From positions 3,912,667 through 3,976,666 of the forward strand of contig CP128386.1 in NCBI GenBank assembly GCA_030345135.1: 64,000 nt of DNA. The letters are read 5' to 3'. Position numbers and translations under genes: made by a program. Below, piece by piece: positions 28,202-36,655 of this stretch. The notes under the pieces were generated by a model. The model saw nothing but the letters and a program-made list of their open reading frames with translations, searched no databases and was not told the origin of the DNA. The stretch comes from Chitinophagaceae bacterium DXS (GTDB lineage Bacteria > Bacteroidota > Bacteroidia > Chitinophagales > Chitinophagaceae). How positions within the stretch are numbered: position 1 is the stretch's first letter; every line of letters starts with the position of its first letter.

Positions 28202-28738
28202 ATGTTATCAATGTTGCTAAACGGTGATTGCCTAAACCAGAAAGCCTTCCTGGCTATGGAGCAGAGGCTCCTGAATATCTGGCATGGCAACGGAGTACTG
28301 CTTTCTTTGTATTTAGCTAATAGGGATCAATATAACAGCGTTTCAGCCCATGAAGGTCAAACTGCCGCCATAGCAGGAGTAGCGCTCACTTTACCAGAAG
28401 CCGTATTCTTTGCTGCCTTGTATTCGCTGGCAATTTTTTACAGGCATAGACCTGAATTGCACATGCGCTTTATGTGCAGTACCGCTTTTTTGTTGATCAA
28501 CCCTGCTTTGGGCAGAATGTTCAGAACCTATTTCGGTTTTACGCCTGGATTCGCAATAAGTAGCCTTATTGTGCTGGCGCTTGTTGGAGTAATAATGATT
28601 GTGGATTCATCGCGCACAAAACGCATCAGTCCGTTCACCCTGGTATTTAGCCTGCTGTTGCTGCACAGGATAATTTGGCAACTGAGAGACACTCCTTTTT
28701 GGCAGGCAATAGGAAGTGTGATAGCGAAGATATTTTGA
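28202..28738 (+). pseudogene. Probable N-terminally truncated multi-spanning membrane protein
   Basis: This 178-codon frame encodes four hydrophobic segments (about 56-80, 90-105, 115-133, 141-156) and motifs such as RHRPELHMRFMCSTAFLLINP that I associate with a longer Bacteroidota family of seven-or-so-helix proteins. The first 30 residues do not look like a natural N-terminus. Together with the cut-off XRE fragment just upstream, this suggests that a deletion joined two partial genes. It could still be expressed as a shorter protein, so the pseudogene call is tentative. Confidence 0.45.
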
Positions 28739-28789
28739 TGACAGACAAGGCTATTTCCCTTTCGACAAGTGTTCGGAATAGGAATTCGA

Positions 28790-28870
28790 AGGCGGTGAGA
28801 TAAATACAGTTACGCGGAGGGGCACGGAGAAGACACAGAGGTGCACAGAGAGAAGTTCCGGGCGATGTTT
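28790..28870. repeat. CACAGAG-type intergenic element, copy 2
   Basis: CGGAGGGGCACGGAGAAG is followed by ACACAGAGG and TGCACAGAGAG, the same vocabulary as at 21220-21380 and 30774-30955. This copy is short and not clearly palindromic. Confidence 0.5.
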
Positions 28871-29002
28871 CGTGAGACACGAACCATGGCGGTGAGAATA
28901 GTTCAGATCTTGCAAACAAGTTACGATCTGGCAATAATTTTACATACAAACCAACTCATAACTAAATGAGGCCAGCCTTACAACAATTTTGCATTAACAG
29001 AA

Positions 29003-29812
29003 CTACTTACTTCCCGGATTAATTTCCTTGCAGGCATACGTAATATACGCCGGTTCTCCGTTAGGCGCAAAGCCCAAAAGAGGTTGAACGCCGGCATCTA
29101 AATACCAGCTTGTAGGATACCCCTGCTCATTAACAGCGCCTGTTTCAATGGCCAATGGATTTTCACTATAGTTCAAATCGAGAAACTGCCAGACCTTATT
29201 TGTCTTGCGTATGTTCTTAACGCCGAGTAAATAAGGATAAGTGGGTGGATAGCCGGATGGTTGATTCCCCGCCAGATTATATTCATACTGCTGTGTGGTG
29301 AATGTTCCGTCGGGCTTATAATCTTTTTTAGCAACAACACGGCCCTTGTTGTCCAATTGATACTCTATCAGGTTAACACTTCCATAAGTTGTTGGCCTAT
29401 CGCCTGGCCATCCGGTGCCGTAATTAAAAACACTGTCTACAATTAATGAATCTGACACATAAACGTATTTGTGCCAGGTAATAAAAGATGTGGAGTCTGC
29501 ATAGTTACTAGTCCGTTCGTACCCTATCAATCGCTGCTTATCATCGTATTTAAAGAACCGGCTATAATCCAGGTTGTCAACATATTTGACACTCACAGGA
29601 TTATTATGGCCGTTATACTGAAAATTGGCAATCAGGTAATCATCTTCATCACCTCGCCCGCTGATCTGTTCAATTCTACAGGTAGCAGCAGAATCAACGG
29701 GCGGTTTACCAGGTGTAGTTGGTTCACAATCTTCCATATTCTTTTTGCAAGCAGTGAAAGCGAGTACAACTATAATTATCAGGATGTATATTATCGCGGT
29801 ATCTTTTTTCAT
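29003..29812 (-). CDS. Lipoprotein with YD-like repeats (DUF4595-like), paralogue 1
   Basis: The 269-residue protein has a lipobox at Cys21 (VVLAFTAC) followed by KKN, then beta-strand repeats of the form KYDDKQRLIGY...YQLDNKGRVVAKKDY...YEYNLAGN. These resemble the DUF4595/YD-type repeats of Bacteroidota surface lipoproteins. No catalytic residues are seen; it is probably a surface or periplasmic protein of unknown role. The next gene upstream (29856-30548) is a paralogue: both share TNKVWQFLDL and the repeat layout, so a local duplication is likely. Confidence 0.65.
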   Translation of the reverse strand: MKKDTAIIYILIIIVVLAFTACKKNMEDCEPTTPGKPPVDSAATCRIEQISGRGDEDDYLIANFQYNGHNNPVSVKYVDNLDYSRFFKYDDKQRLIGYERTSNYADSTSFITWHKYVYVSDSLIVDSVFNYGTGWPGDRPTTYGSVNLIEYQLDNKGRVVAKKDYKPDGTFTTQQYEYNLAGNQPSGYPPTYPYLLGVKNIRKTNKVWQFLDLNYSENPLAIETGAVNEQGYPTSWYLDAGVQPLLGFAPNGEPAYITYACKEINPGSK

Positions 29813-29855
29813 ACATAAGGTTTGAATAATTCAGGAAACATAAAACAACAAGAGA

Positions 29856-30548
29856 TCATTTGCATGAATAAGTAACGGTAGCAGAATCTTCTAAATCCCA
29901 TCCTAAAAAGGGAGAGATGTTATACTCAACGGTGCCCGGATAGCCGGACGGTATATAATCATATCCTTCATGCTGGGACATGTTAACGCTATAATCAAGA
30001 TCTAAAAATTGCCATACTTTATTTGTTGCACGGATATTTTTGGTGGTGAGATCGTATGTTTCTCTGTCACTGCGCCTCAGGTTCCCATCGGCATTGTAAA
30101 AGAAGGTTTTGACATAATGATACTCATATTCAATATATGAATGCCGGATTACCCGGCCCTTATTATCCAGGTTAAAAGTGTCAATGTTATTGGTTGTAAC
30201 GATCAGGGAGTCATTAACATACCTGTACATGGTATCTATATCACCGGTGTATGTTGTGTCAAAGGTTTTGTGATAACCGAGAAGACGGTTTTGACTGTCA
30301 TACTTAAAAAACATGTTGGAAATTGCAAACTTGTCGCCGTTCTCTACCACTATGCTCAGCGGATCATTGTTGACGTTATAAGAAAAGTTTGCTGTGAGGG
30401 GAATGTCAAAGATGATAAACTTATACGTTTCAATTCTGCAGTTGGATGCGACGGGCGTACATCCACAATCATCCATTGATTTTTTGCAGGCTGAAAAAGA
30501 CATGCATGCTGTGAGGAACAGCAGCAAACGCAGCAGGGTGTTTTTCAT
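29856..30548 (-). CDS. Lipoprotein with YD-like repeats (DUF4595-like), paralogue 2
   Basis: This 230-residue protein has a lipobox at about Cys20 (CMSFSAC) followed by KKS, and the same run of strands with KYDSQNRLLGYHK, LDNKGRVIRH and YNADGNLRRSD. TTKNIRATNKVWQFLDLDYS is nearly shared with its neighbour. It lies 43 bp upstream of the paralogue on the same strand, so they form a two-gene operon that arose by duplication and then diverged strongly. Function is unknown. Confidence 0.65.
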   Translation of the reverse strand: MKNTLLRLLLFLTACMSFSACKKSMDDCGCTPVASNCRIETYKFIIFDIPLTANFSYNVNNDPLSIVVENGDKFAISNMFFKYDSQNRLLGYHKTFDTTYTGDIDTMYRYVNDSLIVTTNNIDTFNLDNKGRVIRHSYIEYEYHYVKTFFYNADGNLRRSDRETYDLTTKNIRATNKVWQFLDLDYSVNMSQHEGYDYIPSGYPGTVEYNISPFLGWDLEDSATVTYSCK

Positions 30549-30978
30549 ATTAAAGATTTACAGGTTATGGTTTAATAGTCTAAATGAACAAAAACAATGT
30601 AACTCGTTTGGAAATGTCCTTTCTTAATTAGCGAACAAGCAGTTGAATTAGAGAGTGAATTATCTGTATGCAATTTATAAGGGGTGGCGTAAAGCTACAA
30701 CTGGGAAATGGGAATGTCAATAGGGAGGTATTTAGTTCAAAAAATCGGTGTGTTGACGCAGATCGGTGCATAATGTATTACACAGAGAAAACAGCCGGAG
30801 AAAAAACCGAGGACCACAGAGCTTTGATTGGCAGCAGATTTATGATCAACAACTTAGGACAGAATGGATGCAAGTTAGTAATCGACTCTCTGTGCAACTC
30901 TGTGTCTCCTCCGGCTGCTCCTCTGTGTAACCATTACACCAAAAAACAGCAGGTGGCGACACCGAGTTAACCAGCAAA
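30549..30978. repeat. Intergenic region with CACAGAG-type palindromic element, copy 3
   Basis: From about 30774, ATGTATTACACAGAG and CAGCCGGAG on the left are mirrored by CTCCGGCTG, CTCTGTGTAA and CATTAC at about 30910-30940. The halves form an imperfect inverted repeat some 180 bp long around unique DNA. The rest of the interval holds no convincing gene. Confidence 0.6.
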
Positions 30979-32424
30979 TTATTTGACGCTAACCACCACC
31001 TTCTTTTGCGGATCGACACTCACATCTGTATAAGATACCATCTTACCTGAAGCATCTTTACCCACAACTGCCTTTTGCGTTCTTCCATTAGCTACCAGAT
31101 TGTTGTGTGAACCATAAAACTGCGCACGCCATATTACTTTGCGCTCGCCGTTATTGGTAAATTCAGATGAGCCGGGCTGATGTTTTACAGAAATATTTGT
31201 GCCGAGCAACGGAACATTTTCGATGAAACAGGATTCATTATTATTTGCCTTGTAAATCGTTTCCACCCTGTTATATCGCGCATCCGGTTGTATGCCCATT
31301 AACCCGTTAACAAAACCGAGTATTACACCATAAGAAACTTCAGGATACTCACGCCTTTCCGTTTTAGGATCTGTAAGCAATAGCATGTATTTAGCAGCCT
31401 CATCCCAATAACCGTTTTGATAAAAAATATACGGGAAGTAGGACATGTTTTCGACGTTCCACGTATTGTTCAACAAATGTTCAATTGTATGACGTTTTCT
31501 GGCACTATCGCTTAGTGCGCTAAACCAAAACAGGAAGGTTTCTCCTTCATTCTTGCCGAAAGCTCCTTTGTTGCTGTAAAAAGTATTGTAGAGATTTTCC
31601 TTCTCATCCCACCAGTGTTTGTCGATGTGTGTTTGATATAGCGCGGCCTCTTGTTCGATTTTTTTGGACTCTGCTGTCTTACCATTTTCTTTAAGGATTG
31701 CTGCGTAAGATAAAAGCCCGCGATAAATAGCGGCGACCAAATCAATCCCCATCTTCATATTGGGAACACCTTCAGAATAAGAAGGCAATCCTCTTGCGCG
31801 GTGAAATGCATCTTCATCATTGTAGGCTGCGCCAGCGTTTGGATGAGCTGGTCTTGTCAGCAAAGAATCCGGCTGTAGTACCCAACGATTAATATAATCG
31901 CTGGCTGACTTGTCATGAAAATATTTGAATGTAGGATGACTGATGTAATCCTTATCGCCGGTCCATAAATATAGTTTCCAACAGGCGTTCATGATATCGA
32001 AGTTGGCATTGAGGTTGTACCAGAACGCAGTATCATTTCGGTAGTCTTCAGGTGCGGGTTTACCATACCTGTTGATCTCCCAATAGCTGCACCAGTCTTT
32101 GGACTCAGAGATATTCTTTGCAAACAGCGTGAACATGTTTTTATTCGCATCAGTCAGCCCCAGCGCTTCTGCGGGAATAGCCTGGTGGGCTACATCCCGC
32201 ATGCAAAATGCATAGCGTGGTGGCAAAGCGGATTCGTACCACGGACCGACAGGATCTTCCGGTTTGCCTTTGTAGTGCAGCGCCATTTCTTTGGCGCGAG
32301 AAAATGCGGTTTGCAGATCTGGGTTGGAAGAAGTGAAAGTAATACTGTTCTGCTGGGCGTCAGCAGGAGTGATGATGCTTGCAAACAAACTAATGAAAGC
32401 TAATATCATTAAACGTGAAACCAT
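30979..32424 (-). CDS. Secreted six-hairpin glycosidase-like protein
   Basis: The 481-residue protein has a signal peptide (about 1-23, ending PADAQ) and a helical body typical of (alpha/alpha)6-barrel glycosidases. Acid- and aromatic-rich loops include PVGPWYESALPPRYAFCMRD, WCSYWEINRYGKPAPEDYRND and DEDAFHRARGLPSYSEGVP. I cannot assign a CAZy family or name the catalytic acids. It lies downstream of a second such enzyme (32638-34629) and the susC-susD pair, so it probably trims the glycan imported by that locus. A CACAGAG element separates the two enzyme genes. Confidence 0.7.
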   Translation of the reverse strand: MVSRLMILAFISLFASIITPADAQQNSITFTSSNPDLQTAFSRAKEMALHYKGKPEDPVGPWYESALPPRYAFCMRDVAHQAIPAEALGLTDANKNMFTLFAKNISESKDWCSYWEINRYGKPAPEDYRNDTAFWYNLNANFDIMNACWKLYLWTGDKDYISHPTFKYFHDKSASDYINRWVLQPDSLLTRPAHPNAGAAYNDEDAFHRARGLPSYSEGVPNMKMGIDLVAAIYRGLLSYAAILKENGKTAESKKIEQEAALYQTHIDKHWWDEKENLYNTFYSNKGAFGKNEGETFLFWFSALSDSARKRHTIEHLLNNTWNVENMSYFPYIFYQNGYWDEAAKYMLLLTDPKTERREYPEVSYGVILGFVNGLMGIQPDARYNRVETIYKANNNESCFIENVPLLGTNISVKHQPGSSEFTNNGERKVIWRAQFYGSHNNLVANGRTQKAVVGKDASGKMVSYTDVSVDPQKKVVVSVK

Positions 32425-32439
32425 TTTGAATCTTTTAAT

Positions 32440-32655
32440 TATTAATGTCGCAATATGTTCGGAAAAACATGTCAGGCAGGATTAGCAAATTTGTTCAAGT
32501 CTGGCATTTATTTCTCTGTGAACCTCTGTGTCTTCTTTGGCTGTTTCTCAGTGTAACAAAAAGTTACGCAGAGAGCACAGAGCAGACACAGTGTTTCACA
32601 GAGAATACATCAGGCTTAGCAACACCAGTTTTAGGCTTTAGGCTTTGGGCTTTAA
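32440..32655. repeat. CACAGAG-type palindrome (copy 4) and heptamer repeat at a gene end
   Basis: TTTCTCTGTGAACCTCTGTG and GTAAC on the left mirror GTTAC, CACAGAGCAGACACAG and TTCACAGAGAA on the right (about 32507-32612), forming an imperfect long palindrome. Immediately after, GGCTTTA heptamers (32629-32655) run into the 3' end of the 32638-34629 gene, and the heptamer supplies its last codons and stop. Confidence 0.65.
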
Positions 32656-34629
32656 TCTTATTTCCAGCGGCTCCATTCCATTCCAATTAAACTTTTGCAC
32701 CGAGCCATCAGAGTGGCGGATATTAATCTGGTATTGGCCACCGGATCTTGCTACATCTATATCAAAATCTGATTGAAAGAGATGAAGCTTTTTAAGCGAC
32801 ATGTGCTGCCATCCTTTTGGCATTACGGGCTGACAAAGAAATTTATTAAATCCTGTGACGCGAATACCGAACAATCCTTCGGTAATAACGCGACAATAGA
32901 GCCCGCTTTCTGCTGCGAGGTGACGTTGATTCCCTTCTGGCCAGGCTTCTATTGCATAAGGCACATGTTCACCCAACAATCGCTTTCTTGAATATTCGGA
33001 TAAATACTTTGCAGCACTGTCTGTAGAACCTGCATAAAAGGTGCCCCGTAATGCATACAACAAAGCACGATCCCAGTAAGTGTCAGAACCGGCTTCGGTC
33101 AGCATGCCACTCTTTGTCCATAAATAAGGAGAATAGAGTGCTTTTAGTGTGCCTTCTTTTCTATCAAAAATTCCCATGGTTAAAGGCATGCCAATCCATG
33201 AGCGTAGCTTATCATTGCCATCATAATAACGGTAGGTTGTATAACCCTGCACAGTACTCCCAAAATATTGCTCAATGTTCTTTCTTAGCGTTGTTGCTTC
33301 ATTGCGTAACTGGGTGGCCTTTGTGTTATCGTTCAATGAAACAGCAAGATCTGCACCACTGATCAACGCACCATAAGCCAATGTGTTGGTTGAGAGATTA
33401 ATTTTTCCCGCAGGAAAACGACCTTCGAGTTCATCAGCATCAGACTGAATGACGCCTTGGCTGGTTTTCTTCTTTCTCAAAAATTCCAGGCACCAGTCAA
33501 TTAATGGCCATAACTTTTTTGCTTCATCTTTATCCCCGTAAGCCAGGGCAAACCTTGCAGCTCCATAGGCGATCATTGCCTGGTCTCCCCTATCGCCGGC
33601 CCCATTCCAGACATCAACGCCTTCAGCAATAATAGAGCTGGGAATTGGTTTGTAATCATCATTCATGAACTTAGCAAACCATCTGAAACTGTTGATTGCC
33701 GATTCATTGCCTTCTGCATTGCCGAGAAAAGGAAAAAAAGGATCCACATATTCCGCCTGATCATTTGCCCAGATGGCCGCATAGTACGATCCGCCACCGG
33801 GACCATGCATCAGTCCGCCTTTGGTATCATAAATGCTTTCCGTTACCCTGATCTTCGCAAAACCGAACATTTTGTTGACAATGCTATCCGGTGTTTGCAG
33901 CACAAGATTCTGCTGCATGTCCTGCACAAACTGCATGCGCTTGATGTATTCATAACTTGCTGAATAATCATACGGCTGATCGCAGGTTTTGCGTGCAGAA
34001 TAAACAACTGCATAACTGATATCCTCGCCCGGCTTTAGTGCAAAACCGCCAAATCCATAGGTAGTAGTTGATAACACATAACTTCCATACACGCCTTTTT
34101 TCGGATCTGTTGTATCGGCAGATTGCCTTGCAGGGACTTGCAGCGTGATGGATGCATTTCCATTATTCGTTATCCTGCATTGTTCAATAACAGCGGCTTT
34201 CGTGGTGGATGGAAAAACGCGGCGTTCTAATGTCACGTTTTTTGCGAGGGCGCTTTGAATGGTCAATATGCCATTGATGCTAAATGAAACAACTTTTTCA
34301 TTAGCAGGAACGCCATCAATCACTAGGGGCGGCATATTCTTCCCGGATGTGTTCCAGTTCAGGCTGCCTCTTGTTTCATTAGGAATCGTGCGCAGCATAG
34401 GGAAGTAAAGCTTTTTATCCAACACAAGTCCCTGTCCGTTACTTGTGCCGAATGTGACGATTGCTGAAACCTGCTTGCCGCTCATTTCCATGTGATCGGT
34501 ATGTGGCGTATCATTCGCCTGAACGCTCCATTTTATACCCTCATTTCCTTTCATGTGCCACCTGGGTGACTGCCCGTAGCCTACCTGGCAAACACTACAC
34601 GCGAACAATACAATAAACAATCTAATCAT
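32638..34629 (-). CDS. Secreted six-hairpin glycosidase
   Basis: The 663-residue protein has a signal peptide (about 1-19, ending GYGQ), a beta-rich N-terminal domain (about 20-240), and an (alpha/alpha)6-type catalytic region. Recognisable stretches are GGGSYYAAIWANDQAEYVDP, WNGAGDRGDQAMIAYGAARF, and EAWPEGNQRHLAAESGLYCR near the C-terminus. This architecture is common to several inverting families of rhamnosidase- or fucosidase-like enzymes; I do not assign one. Its last residues LKPKA are encoded by an intergenic heptamer repeat, so the natural end may have been replaced. It belongs to the glycan locus with the susCD genes upstream. Confidence 0.75.
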   Translation of the reverse strand: MIRLFIVLFACSVCQVGYGQSPRWHMKGNEGIKWSVQANDTPHTDHMEMSGKQVSAIVTFGTSNGQGLVLDKKLYFPMLRTIPNETRGSLNWNTSGKNMPPLVIDGVPANEKVVSFSINGILTIQSALAKNVTLERRVFPSTTKAAVIEQCRITNNGNASITLQVPARQSADTTDPKKGVYGSYVLSTTTYGFGGFALKPGEDISYAVVYSARKTCDQPYDYSASYEYIKRMQFVQDMQQNLVLQTPDSIVNKMFGFAKIRVTESIYDTKGGLMHGPGGGSYYAAIWANDQAEYVDPFFPFLGNAEGNESAINSFRWFAKFMNDDYKPIPSSIIAEGVDVWNGAGDRGDQAMIAYGAARFALAYGDKDEAKKLWPLIDWCLEFLRKKKTSQGVIQSDADELEGRFPAGKINLSTNTLAYGALISGADLAVSLNDNTKATQLRNEATTLRKNIEQYFGSTVQGYTTYRYYDGNDKLRSWIGMPLTMGIFDRKEGTLKALYSPYLWTKSGMLTEAGSDTYWDRALLYALRGTFYAGSTDSAAKYLSEYSRKRLLGEHVPYAIEAWPEGNQRHLAAESGLYCRVITEGLFGIRVTGFNKFLCQPVMPKGWQHMSLKKLHLFQSDFDIDVARSGGQYQINIRHSDGSVQKFNWNGMEPLEIRLKPKA

Positions 34630-34660
34630 TATCTATATTTAGTTTTTATCAGACGCAATT

Positions 34661-34989
34661 GACCAGTCAAAAGTAAAAATTCAAAAGTCAAAAATGGTCA
34701 ACGCGAAGCTTATCTTAATTCATTGCCGTTCGCTTTAGCGAACGGATTAATGCCAATAATGAACATGGCTTTAGCCAAACTTTTCGATTTTTGGGGCTAA
34801 AGCCCTGTAAATAGTTATCCTCGCGTCCGTTCGCTAAAGCGAACGGCAATGAAAAATGCAACCATCTAATTTGATCCATCAACTTCCAAACTGAACACGT
34901 CACCTAAGTCTGTCTACCACGCTCGAATTTTCATTTTCTTCCGATAACATCGCGGCGACTTTTTTACTTTTTACTTTTGAATTTTTAAT
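34661..34989. repeat. Composite REPIN-like palindromic element between susD and glycosidase genes
   Basis: The interval is almost entirely inverted repeat. The core (34720-34852) has CATTGCCGTTCGC-TTTA-GCGAACGG at one end and CCGTTCGC-TAAA-GCGAACGGCAATG at the other, with two more hairpins inside (GGC-TTTA-GCC at 34767-34776; GGGC-TAAA-GCCC at 34794-34805). Outside lies AAAAGTAAAAATTCAAAAGT at 34669 onward and its approximate reverse complement at 34959-34989. The latter runs into the susD stop codon. Confidence 0.75.
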
Positions 34990-36637
34990 TATACCCCTGA
35001 TTCTGTTTTATCGCAGGATTTGCCTGGATCTCACTACGTGGAATAGGGTAAAAATAAAAGTTTGGCACCCATGTTCTCTTTTCTACGGTATTTATTTTAT
35101 AAGTAAATGATGTATTTGAAGGATCGGTGGGCGTTATGATGATCCCTAATGCATCCCCTGCGCCGCTTTCTGCAACACCCCATCTTCTTAAATCAAAAAA
35201 GCGATGGCCTTCAAAACAGAGTTCAACCTGGCGCTCTTTCTGAATTTTCTGGATCAGATTTGTGCCACTTATATCCGGCATACCAACTCTTTGCCTGATC
35301 AGGTTAACGTACTTCAGCGCTTCCACACTGTTACCAAGATTAGCCTGCGCTTCAGCATAATTTAAATATATTTCGGACAGGCGGAAAACGATCCACTGCG
35401 CAGGCGCATAAGGCACTGAAGAAAAAATAAAACTGTGATCAACCATTTTCAAAACGGTATAACCTGTTTTTGATGCGTTCCATGGCGCATAGATACTTTC
35501 TTTTGAGTCAAGCCCGCCTTCAAAAAATTCTGCCGGGCGGCCATGAAATTCTGCACCATTATGCAGGATGTCAGCATAAAAACGCGGATCCCTGTTGTCA
35601 TAAGGATGACTGGCTTTTATTGGATCGCTCCAGCTAAAATCAGTGCCGTCTTTCATCTGGAAAGCATCAACCATTTGTTGTGTGGGATTGTAGGCACTGT
35701 AGCCATTACCACCATCATAACCATTGGGACTAAGATCACGGTTGATGGTATTATACCTGTCATCAAAAACGTTTCCAAACACCCTTCCAAAAATTACTTC
35801 AGAATTAAAGAAGTCGGTGAAGATGGTTCCATAATTTGATGCATTTGCGTACAATGCATACAGCGGCATATCAATAACCGCCTTTGCAGCATCGGCGGCA
35901 GCCTGCCATTTTGCTTTATCATTAGAGGTATTGAAATATGGACTTGCTGCATACAACAGCAATCTTGATTTTAATGCGAGCGCCGCACCAACAGTTGCTT
36001 TTCCATTATCTGCACTTGACACAGTAGTTGGCAATGCCGGTACCGCCTGATCAATATCTTTCAAAATAAAATCTTTCGTTTCATCCCAACTCGCCCTTGT
36101 TTCGTTAAATACCGTATCAGTAATTGAATACGGCTTATCCACCAATACAACTCCGCCGAAACGCTTCAACAATTCGAAATAACAAAGCGCACGTAAAAAA
36201 TGCACCTGTCCTGTGGCGTTGGTAATAAATGCTTCGTTACCTGTAGGATTGAGTCTGCTTATGTTTGTGAAAAAGGTATTGGCCTTGTTGATGGTATTGT
36301 ACAATGTTGACCAATAGTTAAGCGTACTGCTGTAGTTTAATGGAAATGAGCTGTTCTGGTTATCCGGCGTTGCTTGTCCCAGCACATATTGTTTTTCATT
36401 GCACCAGTTAAAGTTGCTGTAGAGCTCATCTGTTTGAGCGCCCCAACCGAAGCCGGCATCCTTATAAACAAAAACTGATTCGCTATAGATCTGGTTTATG
36501 TAAACCTGCACCAGATCCGGACTTGACCAAACGGTCTGATCGTTGTATGAACTTGTAGGCGTTACGTCAAGTACACTTTTACAGCTGGCAAAGCTGATAA
36601 GTAAAAGTATAATGACAGGTATGAATATATTTTTCAT
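34985..36637 (-). CDS. SusD/RagB family nutrient-binding lipoprotein
   Basis: The 550-residue SusD homologue has a lipobox at about Cys19 (LLISFASC). It carries family landmarks: VLDVTPTSSYNDQTVW near the N-terminus, HFLRALCYFELLKRFGGVVL in the TPR-like part, YLNYAEAQANLG, and the C-terminal IQKERQVELCFEGHRFFDLR and YFYPIPRSEI. It caps the SusC transporter encoded 18 bp upstream and binds the incoming glycan on the cell surface. The two glycosidase genes downstream are on the same strand and probably belong to the same locus. Confidence 0.92.
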   Translation of the reverse strand: MKNIFIPVIILLLISFASCKSVLDVTPTSSYNDQTVWSSPDLVQVYINQIYSESVFVYKDAGFGWGAQTDELYSNFNWCNEKQYVLGQATPDNQNSSFPLNYSSTLNYWSTLYNTINKANTFFTNISRLNPTGNEAFITNATGQVHFLRALCYFELLKRFGGVVLVDKPYSITDTVFNETRASWDETKDFILKDIDQAVPALPTTVSSADNGKATVGAALALKSRLLLYAASPYFNTSNDKAKWQAAADAAKAVIDMPLYALYANASNYGTIFTDFFNSEVIFGRVFGNVFDDRYNTINRDLSPNGYDGGNGYSAYNPTQQMVDAFQMKDGTDFSWSDPIKASHPYDNRDPRFYADILHNGAEFHGRPAEFFEGGLDSKESIYAPWNASKTGYTVLKMVDHSFIFSSVPYAPAQWIVFRLSEIYLNYAEAQANLGNSVEALKYVNLIRQRVGMPDISGTNLIQKIQKERQVELCFEGHRFFDLRRWGVAESGAGDALGIIITPTDPSNTSFTYKINTVEKRTWVPNFYFYPIPRSEIQANPAIKQNQGYN

Positions 36638-36655
36638 TGCTAATTTTTTGATGCA

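Noticed and set aside
28790-28870. rRNA or tRNA fragment
   Set aside because: The G-rich CACAGAGG words resemble no rRNA or tRNA motif; they belong to the dispersed repeat family.
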